The translations under genes were made by a program, and so were the position numbers. Below, in pieces: positions 1 through 5,074 of a DNA stretch of 7,389 bases. A model generated the notes under the pieces. The model was not told where the DNA came from and did no database searches. It was given only the letters and a program-made list of their open reading frames with translations. The first letter of the stretch is position 1, and the number at the start of each line of letters is the position of its first letter. This DNA is from Chloroflexota bacterium (GTDB taxonomy: Bacteria; Chloroflexota; Anaerolineae; Aggregatilineales; Phototrophicaceae): NCBI GenBank assembly GCA_023392115.1, contig JAEVZT010000448.1:1-7389 (forward strand), in the 5' to 3' direction.

Positions 1-89
1 CGGGCAGTAACCCATCCCCCAAGTTGGCATAAAGTAAGGAGCAGAATCAGGGTTAGCATTCTGTGCGCGGTGGCGATATTGCGAAGCAT
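1..89 (-). CDS. 5' end of a probable secreted or membrane-anchored protein (partial)
   Basis: An open frame begins at ATG 89-87 on the minus strand and runs off the left edge after 29 codons. The start is preceded by an AGGTAGGA-like ribosome binding site with about 8 nt spacing. The peptide has the layout of a Sec signal peptide: a basic start (M-L-R-N...H-R), a hydrophobic core of Leu, Ile and Thr around residues 11-20, then G-G-W-V-T-A, which could be a signal peptidase I site. A Cys is present at residue 21, but the residue before it is Leu, so a classical lipobox is not met. The gene lies just beyond the uvrB terminator in the same direction, so it probably has its own promoter. The mature protein is outside the window and no function can be assigned. 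The call rests on the RBS plus signal-peptide pattern alone. Confidence 0.5.
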   Translation of the reverse strand, partial: MLRNIATAHRMLTLILLLTLCQLGGWVTA

Positions 90-130
90 CAGCGCATTCC
101 TACCTTTAGAGCGAAATGTAAGTAAAGCAA

Positions 131-160
131 ATAATCGCAGTGTCTTGCTCAATTCCTCAA
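131..160 (-). promoter_or_regulatory. Possible promoter for the partial secreted-protein gene
   Basis: On the minus strand TTGAGG (160-155) is followed after 18 bp by GATTAT (136-131). The -35 is a fair match and the -10 matches TATAAT at four of six positions. It lies after the uvrB terminator and about 40 nt before the ATG at 89, where a promoter would be needed. This is a weak call from consensus matching only. Confidence 0.3.
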
Positions 161-184
161 AATAAGCCGCACTTTATGACCATC

Positions 185-213
185 AAAAAAGAGGCGAGGT
201 TGTGAGCCTCGCC
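185..213 (-). terminator. Intrinsic terminator of uvrB
   Basis: Read on the minus strand, a 7-bp GC-rich stem (GGCGAGG at 213-207 pairing with CCTCGCC at 199-193, perfect complement) closes a 7-nt loop. It is followed by CT and a run of six T (190-185). It begins about 11 nt after the uvrB stop codon, as expected for a rho-independent terminator. Confidence 0.9.
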
Positions 214-223
214 CCTCTGCGTC

Positions 224-2239
224 CTAGCCGATCAGCATGCCGGCGGGGTCTTTGTCGGCGAGCATCTGCTTCAGCTCGATCACCTGATCGCGCAGCATCG
301 CCGCTTTCTCGAACTCCAGCGCCTTCGCCGCGTGCTTCATCTCCGTTTCCAGTTCCTTGATCATGCGGTGCAGCTCGTCCTTCGGCAGCATTGCCACGCT
401 GACCGCGCCGCGCGCCTTCTCCGCCGCTTCCTCTGCCACCATGCCGCGCACGCGGTCGGTCAGGTCGCGGATCTGCTTGACGATCGTCGTCGGCGTGATG
501 CCGTGCTTCTCATTGTGCGCCTGCTGAATGGCGCGGCGGCGGTTCGTCTCGTCAATCGCCCGCTGCATCGAGTCGGTCATCCGGTCGGCGTACATGATCA
601 CCTGCCCCTCGATGTGCCGCGCCGCCCGCCCGATGTTCTGGATCAGCGCCTGCTCCGAGCGCAGGAAGCCTTCCTTGTCGGCGTCGAGGATGACGACGAG
701 CGAGACTTCCGGCAGGTCAAGCCCCTCGCGCAGCAGGTTGATTCCGACGACGACATCGTAAACGCCGAGGCGCAGGTCGCGCAGGATTTCGATGCGCTCC
801 AGCGTTTCGATCTCGGCGTGCAGGTACTGGGCGCGGATGCCGATCTCGTTGATGTAGCCCGCCAGTTCTTCCGCCATCCGCTGGGTGAAGGTCGTCACCA
901 GCGCCCGCTGTCCCTTCTTGACGCGCGCGGCGACTTCCTGAAGCATGTCGTCGATCTGCCCCTTCGTCGGGCGGACGAAGACTTCGGGATCGAGGATGCC
1001 GGTCGGGCGAATGATCTGCTGGGCGACCTGTTCGCTGACGCGGCGCTCGTACGGTCCGGGCGTCGCCGTCGTGTAGATCGTCTGCCCCATGCGCTCCTCG
1101 AACTCCTCGAACTTCAGCGGGCGGTTGTCGATCGCGCTCGGTAGGCGGAAGCCGTATTCGACAAGCACCGTCTTGCGCGAGCGGTCGCCGTTGAACATGC
1201 CGTGAAGCTGCGGGATCGTCATGTGGCTCTCGTCGATCACCAGCAGGTAATCTTTCGGGAAGTAGTCGACCATCGTCCACGGCGGCGATCCGGGCGGTCG
1301 CTGGTCGAGGTGGCGCGAATAGTTCTCGATCCCCGACGTGAAGCCCATCTCGCGCAGCATTTCCAGATCGTAGCGCGTCCGCTGCTCGATCCGCTGCGCC
1401 TCGACTACCTTCCCCTGATCCTTGAAGAACTTGACCTGCTCCTCAAGCTCCTGCTCGATATCGTGCAGCGCTTTTTGCAGCTTCTCCTGATCCGCCATGA
1501 ACTGCGCCGCCGGAAAGATGACGACGACCTCGTGCTGGGTGAGCATTTCGCCGGTCAGCGCGTCGAACTGGACGATGCGCTCGATTTCGTCGCCGAACAG
1601 GGTGACGCGGATTGCCGAGGTTTCGTATGGCGGGTAGATTTCGAGCACGTCGCCGCGCGCGCGGAATGTCCCCGGACCCAAGTCCATGTCATTGCGCGCG
1701 TACTGGAGCGCGACGAGTTTCCTCAAAATCGCCTCGCGCCGGACTTCGGTGCCGACGCGCAGCTCGACGGTCGACTTACCCCACGTTTCGGGATCGCCGG
1801 TCGCGTAGATGCACGACACCGACGCGACGATGATCACGTCGCGGCGCGAGAGCAGGGCGGCTTTCGCGGCGATCCGCAGCCGTTCGATCTCCTTGTTGAT
1901 GTCGGTCTGCTTCTCGATGTACAGGTCATAGCGCGGAACGTAGGACTCCGGCTGGTAGTAGTCGTAGTAGCTCACGTAGTATTCGACGGCGTTGCGCGGG
2001 AAGAACTCTTTGAATTCCGAGTACAACTGCGCCGCCAGCGTCTTGTTGTGCGCCAGAATCAGCGTCGGCTTTTGCAGCCTCTGGATCATCTGCGCGACGG
2101 CGAACGTCTTGCCGGTGCCGGTCGCGCCGAGCAGCGTCTGGTGCTTCAGCCCCTTCTCGACGCCGTCCACCAGCTGCGCGATCGCTTCCGGCTGATCGCC
2201 GGTCGGCTGGAAGTCAGATACCAGTTCAAATCGTGGCAT
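224..2239 (-). CDS. uvrB: UvrABC excinuclease subunit B (UvrB)
   Basis: Nucleotide excision repair: UvrB is loaded on damaged DNA by UvrA, verifies the lesion with its beta-hairpin and helicase fold, and recruits UvrC for incision; cytoplasmic. The protein is 671 aa from ATG 2239, usual for the family. Visible landmarks are the N-terminus [20 protein letters not shown], Walker A GATGTGKT at residues 38-45, the Tyr-rich beta-hairpin ([14 protein letters not shown]) at about 87-100, the DESH Walker B box at 336-339, helicase motif [10 protein letters not shown] at 534-541, and a C-terminal UVR domain at about 620-663 that contacts UvrC. The open frame extends 12 codons further to a TTG at 2275, but that codon sits in the -10 element, so ATG 2239 with AGGA 9 nt upstream is preferred. 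It is transcribed alone, with its own promoter, SOS-type operator and terminator. No key motif is missing. Confidence 0.98.
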   Translation of the reverse strand: MPRFELVSDFQPTGDQPEAIAQLVDGVEKGLKHQTLLGATGTGKTFAVAQMIQRLQKPTLILAHNKTLAAQLYSEFKEFFPRNAVEYYVSYYDYYQPESYVPRYDLYIEKQTDINKEIERLRIAAKAALLSRRDVIIVASVSCIYATGDPETWGKSTVELRVGTEVRREAILRKLVALQYARNDMDLGPGTFRARGDVLEIYPPYETSAIRVTLFGDEIERIVQFDALTGEMLTQHEVVVIFPAAQFMADQEKLQKALHDIEQELEEQVKFFKDQGKVVEAQRIEQRTRYDLEMLREMGFTSGIENYSRHLDQRPPGSPPWTMVDYFPKDYLLVIDESHMTIPQLHGMFNGDRSRKTVLVEYGFRLPSAIDNRPLKFEEFEERMGQTIYTTATPGPYERRVSEQVAQQIIRPTGILDPEVFVRPTKGQIDDMLQEVAARVKKGQRALVTTFTQRMAEELAGYINEIGIRAQYLHAEIETLERIEILRDLRLGVYDVVVGINLLREGLDLPEVSLVVILDADKEGFLRSEQALIQNIGRAARHIEGQVIMYADRMTDSMQRAIDETNRRRAIQQAHNEKHGITPTTIVKQIRDLTDRVRGMVAEEAAEKARGAVSVAMLPKDELHRMIKELETEMKHAAKALEFEKAAMLRDQVIELKQMLADKDPAGMLIG

Positions 2240-2254
2240 GGAGAGCCATCCTAT

Positions 2255-2270
2255 CAGAACGTCAGTTCTG
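2255..2270. promoter_or_regulatory. Probable LexA (SOS) operator of uvrB
   Basis: A perfect inverted repeat, CAGAAC-GTCA-GTTCTG (6 + 4 + 6), contains the GAAC-N4-GTTC core of the LexA box known from Bacillus and relatives (CGAACNNNNGTTCG type). It lies directly downstream of the uvrB -10 element and covers the predicted transcription start near 2268, ideal for repression. uvrB is a classical SOS gene. That LexA binds here is inferred from the motif and gene identity; no lexA gene is in the window. Confidence 0.75.
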
Positions 2271-2274
2271 TACA

Positions 2275-2303
2275 ATTATACCGCATAAGGGGGTAACAAT
2301 CAG
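2275..2303 (-). promoter_or_regulatory. uvrB promoter
   Basis: A perfect TATAAT lies at 2280-2275 on the minus strand, giving a start near 2268 and a leader of about 30 nt before ATG 2239. The -35 is poor: the hexamer at 17-bp spacing is CTGATT (2303-2298), and TTGTTA (2299-2294) would need a 13-bp spacer. The strong -10 with a weak -35 fits a modest promoter controlled by the adjacent operator. Confidence 0.7.
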
Positions 2304-2413
2304 GGATCGCATGTGCTGTCTGCTCCGCTTTATGTCCCTCAAGCGGGGTTCTGTGAACGGGAGTGTCGCTCATGAGTGGAACATAAGATCAACATCAGAA
2401 CTCAAATTTACCG

Positions 2414-2442
2414 TTGACACCCCCCGGCGCGTCTGTTATTAT
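2414..2442 (+). promoter_or_regulatory. Strong sigma-70-type promoter of the tRNA pair
   Basis: A consensus TTGACA (2414-2419) and TATTAT (2437-2442) are separated by exactly 17 bp, and TGT (2434-2436) before the -10 makes it an extended -10 promoter. The predicted start near 2449 lies only about 5 nt before the first tRNA, as expected for a stable RNA transcript. Confidence 0.88.
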
Positions 2443-2453
2443 TCTCACCATGA

Positions 2454-2525
2454 TGCGGGGTAGAGCAGTGGCAGCTCGTCGGGCTCATAACCCGGAGGTC
2501 GTAGGTTCGAATCCTACCCCCGCTA
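2454..2525 (+). tRNA. Initiator tRNA-fMet (anticodon CAU)
   Basis: A full cloverleaf can be drawn: acceptor TGCGGGG/CCCCGCT, D stem GAGC/GCTC with a 7-nt loop, anticodon stem TCGGG/CCCGG with loop CTCATAA (CAU at 2486-2488), a 5-nt variable loop, T stem GTAGG/CCTAC with loop TTCGAAT, and discriminator A2525. Three features mark the bacterial initiator: the first acceptor pair is unpaired (U1 with U72), three consecutive G:C pairs sit at the bottom of the anticodon stem (GGG/CCC), and the D stem has A11:U24. The CCA end is not encoded; T-rich sequence follows directly, so CCA must be added by nucleotidyltransferase. It starts the transcript shared with the next tRNA. Confidence 0.93.
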
Positions 2526-2533
2526 TTTTTTAT

Positions 2534-2607
2534 GGCGACGTAGCTCAGATGGTCAGAGCGAGCGACTCATAACCGCTAGGTCTCAGGTTCAATTCCTGTC
2601 GTCGCCA
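2534..2607 (+). tRNA. tRNA with CAU anticodon: elongator tRNA-Met (tRNA-Ile2 possible)
   Basis: Cloverleaf: acceptor GGCGACG/CGTCGCC (7 perfect pairs), D stem GCTC/GAGC with a 9-nt loop, anticodon loop CTCATAA (CAU at 2568-2570), T stem TCAGG/CCTGT with loop TTCAATT, discriminator A2607, no encoded CCA. It lies 8 nt after the initiator tRNA and shares its promoter. The paired G1:C72 excludes an initiator. Acceptor and T arm resemble elongator tRNA-Met of E. coli, while the anticodon stem AGCGA/CCGCT is close to tRNA-Ile2, whose C34 is converted to lysidine by TilS. The innermost stem position, A31 facing C39, is a mismatch. Elongator Met is preferred but not certain. Confidence 0.9.
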
Positions 2608-2614
2608 TCCCTTC

Positions 2615-2639
2615 AAGACCTCCCCGTGGGGTCTTTTTT
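2615..2639 (+). terminator. Intrinsic terminator of the tRNA operon
   Basis: AAGACC (2615-2620) pairs with GGTCTT (2630-2635) around a C/G-rich 9-nt loop that can pair further. A T run follows at 2634-2639 and continues as GTTTT. It begins 8 nt after the second tRNA and ends the tRNA transcript before the next gene. Confidence 0.85.
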
Positions 2640-2696
2640 GTTTTCCCCACCTGACGGATAATTGACTCAGCGCGGCACTTCCTTGAAGGACGACGC

Positions 2697-3377
2697 ATGG
2701 CAGAATCAAAGCGCGAACTGCGCCAGCAGGCGCGGCGGCTGCGGCAGGATGGCATGTCGGTGCGTGAAATTGCTGAAACGCTGCATGTTGCTCGAAGTTC
2801 GGTAAGCGTGTGGGTGCGCGACATCCAACTGACGCAAGGGCAAATTGATCGCTTGAAGGACAAGCAGCGCCAGAGCGCTGGACGCTACAAAGGCTCGCAG
2901 ACCAACCGGGCGAAGTACCGGGCGCTGCGGTGTCAGTATCAGCAGGAAGGGCGCGAGAGCGCGAAACTGAAGCGACCGCTGCATTTCGCCGGGTGCATGC
3001 TCTACTGGGCGGAAGGCGCGAAACACAAAAACGCGCTCTACTTTGTCAACTCCGATCATCACATGCTGCGCCTGTTCATGCGCTTCTTGCGTGAAGAACT
3101 CCACGTCAGCAATTTAGACGTGACGCTTTACATTCAATGCCATTCGAGCGATCCCGACGAGATTCGGCGTATCGAGCGCTATTGGATTGATACGCTTGAG
3201 CTTGAGCCATCTTGTCTGCGGAAAACGCACATCAAGAAGGGGACACAGTACCGCAAGAGCACGCTTGAAAACGGCGTCTGCGGGATCAACGTACTGCGAA
3301 GCACACCCCTGCTGCATCATATCTACGGCGCGATACAGGAATACGGCGGGTTCGATAACCCGGCTTGGCTGTTCTAG
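2697..3377 (+). CDS. Helix-turn-helix protein with possible LAGLIDADG-like domain, function unknown
   Basis: This is a 226-aa soluble protein with GAAGGA (2685-2690) 6 nt before its ATG. Residues about 8-45 form a basic, resolvase/Hin-like helix-turn-helix: REIAETLHVARSSVSVWVRD has the 'reads, turns, recognises' pattern of HTH domains. A basic linker (about 50-93) leads to a second domain beginning LHFAGCMLYWAEGAK (95-109) and followed by F-V-N-S-D. The G-x-L-Y-W-x-E-G block recalls the helix and acidic residue of LAGLIDADG endonucleases, and similar HTH plus YWAEG...NSD proteins occur in Actinobacteria and other phyla as hypothetical proteins. A DNA-binding role is likely; nuclease activity is only a guess. 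It stands alone between the tRNA terminator and lysA, with which it converges 3 nt apart. No promoter is convincing; weak read-through from the tRNAs is possible. Confidence 0.88.
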   Translation: MAESKRELRQQARRLRQDGMSVREIAETLHVARSSVSVWVRDIQLTQGQIDRLKDKQRQSAGRYKGSQTNRAKYRALRCQYQQEGRESAKLKRPLHFAGCMLYWAEGAKHKNALYFVNSDHHMLRLFMRFLREELHVSNLDVTLYIQCHSSDPDEIRRIERYWIDTLELEPSCLRKTHIKKGTQYRKSTLENGVCGINVLRSTPLLHHIYGAIQEYGGFDNPAWLF

Positions 3378-3380
3378 CGA

Positions 3381-4637
3381 TCAGCGCTGGCTGAACTGCG
3401 GCTGCGCGTCGAGTTCGGCGGCGATCAGGTCGTCCCACGTCTCGCGGCGGCGCGCGACGAACCACGTTTCGCCGTCCTCAGCGATCATCACTTCCGGCGG
3501 GCGTGGGCGCGCGTTGTAGTTGCTCGCCATCACCATGCCGTAAGCGCCCGCCGTTAAAATCGCCAGATGATCGCCGGGCTGCACCGGCGGCAGCGGCACG
3601 TCGCGACCAAGCACGTCCGCCGTTTCGCAGACGGGTCCGACAACCTGAATCACTTCCCCCTGCCCACTCATCTGCTGCACGGGGACGATGTCGTGATGCG
3701 CCTCGTACAGTGCGGGGCGGATGAGTTCCGTCATGCTGGCGTCGCAAATGGCGAATTTCGCGCTGCCCTGATCCTTGACGTACTGCACGTGCGTGACCAG
3801 CATCCCGGCGTCGGCGATGATCGACCGACCGGGTTCGAGGATCACGTTGTAGCCTTCGAGCAGCGGCATGATCGCGGCGGCGAAATCCTCGATCGGCGGC
3901 ACCTGCTCGTCGGCGGAGTAAGGCACGGGGAAACCGCCGCCGATGTCGATCGTCCGCATCATCGGGTAAGGCTTGATCAGCTTGAGCGCCATCTTGATCG
4001 CCGCGACGGTCGCCGCCGTGTCGTGAAGCTGGCTGCCGATGTGGACGTGAATCCCCTCAAAACTCAGGTTCGGGAACAAGTCTTGTCGTTCAAGCAGGTC
4101 GTGGATTGTTTCGGCGGGCAAGCCGAATTTCGCGCCGCCATGTCCGGTCGAGATGTGTCTGTGCGTTTGCGCCTGCACGTCGGGGTTGAGGCGCAGCGCG
4201 ACGCGCACCGTGCAGTCGTCGACGCATGCCACGCTGTTGAGCAGATGACATTCCTCGACGTTCTCGATATTGAACCAGCCGACGCCATGCGAAATGGCGT
4301 AGTACAGGTCTTGTCCGGTCTTTGATACTCCGGCGTAGACGATCTGATCTGGCGGCGTTCCAGCCACCAGCGCGCGGTGAATCTCGCCGGTGCTAACCGC
4401 GTCGATGCCCGCGCCCGCGCGCACAAGCGCCGCCAGCAGCGTTAGGTTGGCGTTGGCTTTGGCGCTGTAATGGATATGCGCGCCGGGGAAAGCGGCTTGG
4501 ATGCGGCGCAAATTCTCAAGGGCGCGGGGAAGGCTGTAAATATACACCGGCGTGCCGACCTGCGCGATGATGTCGGCAACCGGCACGCTGTCACAGTAGA
4601 GCTGCCCGTTCCGGTAGCGAATGGATGAATTGAGCAT
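3381..4637 (-). CDS. lysA: Diaminopimelate decarboxylase (LysA)
   Basis: PLP enzyme that decarboxylates meso-2,6-diaminopimelate to L-lysine and CO2, the last step of the DAP pathway; cytoplasmic. At 418 aa the length is normal for the fold-III (alanine racemase-like) decarboxylases. Visible residues are the PLP Schiff-base lysine K60 in HYSAKAN, GAKFG (168-172), H199 in HVHIGSQ, the phosphate-binding GGG at 233-235, EPGR (268-271), MTELIRPALY (302-311), the catalytic cysteine C337 in GPVCETAD, and Y366 in AGAYG. The start ATG 4637 has AGGGGA (4646-4641) close upstream. It lies 35 nt after the small membrane protein gene on the same strand, probably one transcript. The leader holds no lysine riboswitch. 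Relatives acting on other amino acids or in exosortase systems are less likely given the DAP-type motifs. Confidence 0.95.
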   Translation of the reverse strand: MLNSSIRYRNGQLYCDSVPVADIIAQVGTPVYIYSLPRALENLRRIQAAFPGAHIHYSAKANANLTLLAALVRAGAGIDAVSTGEIHRALVAGTPPDQIVYAGVSKTGQDLYYAISHGVGWFNIENVEECHLLNSVACVDDCTVRVALRLNPDVQAQTHRHISTGHGGAKFGLPAETIHDLLERQDLFPNLSFEGIHVHIGSQLHDTAATVAAIKMALKLIKPYPMMRTIDIGGGFPVPYSADEQVPPIEDFAAAIMPLLEGYNVILEPGRSIIADAGMLVTHVQYVKDQGSAKFAICDASMTELIRPALYEAHHDIVPVQQMSGQGEVIQVVGPVCETADVLGRDVPLPPVQPGDHLAILTAGAYGMVMASNYNARPRPPEVMIAEDGETWFVARRRETWDDLIAAELDAQPQFSQR

Positions 4638-4672
4638 GTTTCCCCTATTCCGCAGGCGCGGCAGGGCAGAGG

Positions 4673-4975
4673 TTACAGGCGCTCCTGCATCAACTTGCCC
4701 ATCCGCTGGAGCATGATCGTCGTTGCGCGCGTATTTTCTTCTAAAGCAATCAGAAGATCAAACAACTGCCCGAGCGCGAACAGCATGATCATGCTGCCAA
4801 GCCCGACGCCGAGGGCGATGACGATGTTTGCAACCGCCGGATTGCCGAGACTCAGGTCGCTGGCTGCCGCCGAGACGTTCAAGCCGATCACGACGACCAT
4901 CCCAATAAACGCCAGAAGTGCCATAACCTTGTAGATGACGCTGATGATGCGGAGGGCATTGAAACGTCGCTGCAT
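4673..4975 (-). CDS. Small two-helix membrane protein, function unknown
   Basis: A 100-aa protein starting at ATG 4975 with AGAAGGA (4986-4980) about 4 nt upstream. A basic N-terminus (M-Q-R-R-F) precedes two hydrophobic segments at about residues 10-33 and 48-74, joined by a short polar loop with D-L-S-L-G-N-P. The C-terminal 25 residues (about 76-100) are charged and look like an amphipathic helix (E-E-N-T-R...R-M-G-K-L-M-Q-E-R). The N-terminal basic residues suggest both ends face the cytoplasm. I do not recognise a named family. It is the first gene of the probable operon with lysA and is divergent from the dynamin pair, which also acts on membranes. A link to either neighbour is not shown by the sequence. 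Confidence 0.85.
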   Translation of the reverse strand: MQRRFNALRIISVIYKVMALLAFIGMVVVIGLNVSAAASDLSLGNPAVANIVIALGVGLGSMIMLFALGQLFDLLIALEENTRATTIMLQRMGKLMQERL

Positions 4976-4998
4976 GAGTTCCTTCTCCGGCGGGTGAG

Positions 4999-5028
4999 TT
5001 GGATACAGTTTATTGTGTATGTTATAGT
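4999..5028 (+). promoter_or_regulatory. Promoter of the dynamin-like gene pair
   Basis: TTGGAT (4999-5004) and TATAGT (5023-5028) are spaced by 18 bp, with TGT (5020-5022) in front of the -10 giving an extended -10. The predicted start near 5035 leaves about 40 nt before the TTG at 5075. An imperfect inverted repeat, ATACAG (5003-5008) with GTGTAT (5015-5020), lies within the spacer and could be an operator. Confidence 0.6.
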
Positions 5029-5031
5029 ATA
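5026..5031 (-). promoter_or_regulatory. Possible -10 element of the membrane protein-lysA operon
   Basis: On the minus strand TATACT (5031-5026) is a good -10 about 50 nt before the ATG at 4975. The nearest -35-like hexamer, TTGCGT (5056-5051), has a long 19-bp spacer. The element overlaps the -10 of the divergent dynamin promoter by three bases, so the two promoters could not be occupied at once. Suggestive only. Confidence 0.4.
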
Positions 5032-5074
5032 TCGCACAAATCTATGTTCGACGCAACACAGGAACAGACGTAAT

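Noticed and set aside
27..89. Lipoprotein signal at the left-edge frame
   Set aside because: The Cys is preceded by Leu (T-L-C), which does not fit the lipobox; a plain Sec signal is more likely.
332..1144. Long plus-strand open frame opposite uvrB (270 aa)
   Set aside because: Antisense shadow of uvrB; Arg/Asp/Val/Leu-rich composition typical of GC-rich reverse frames, no recognisable motif.
1202..2296. 364-aa plus-strand frame opposite uvrB
   Set aside because: Antisense shadow of the conserved uvrB coding sequence; runs into the uvrB promoter region and shows no domain.
2233..2463. 76-aa plus-strand frame between uvrB and the tRNAs
   Set aside because: It overlaps the uvrB start, the operator and the tRNA promoter, and ends inside the tRNA; no protein-like pattern.
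2583..2640. Integrated element attached to the 3' end of the second tRNA
   Set aside because: No integrase gene and no repeat of the tRNA 3' sequence seen elsewhere in the window; a normal terminator follows the tRNA.
3567..4325. 252-aa plus-strand frame opposite lysA
   Set aside because: Antisense shadow; lysA carries all the expected catalytic motifs.
4638..4672. Possible lysine riboswitch (L-box) before lysA
   Set aside because: Only 35 nt separate lysA from the upstream gene, and the leader of that gene is also far too short for the structured aptamer.
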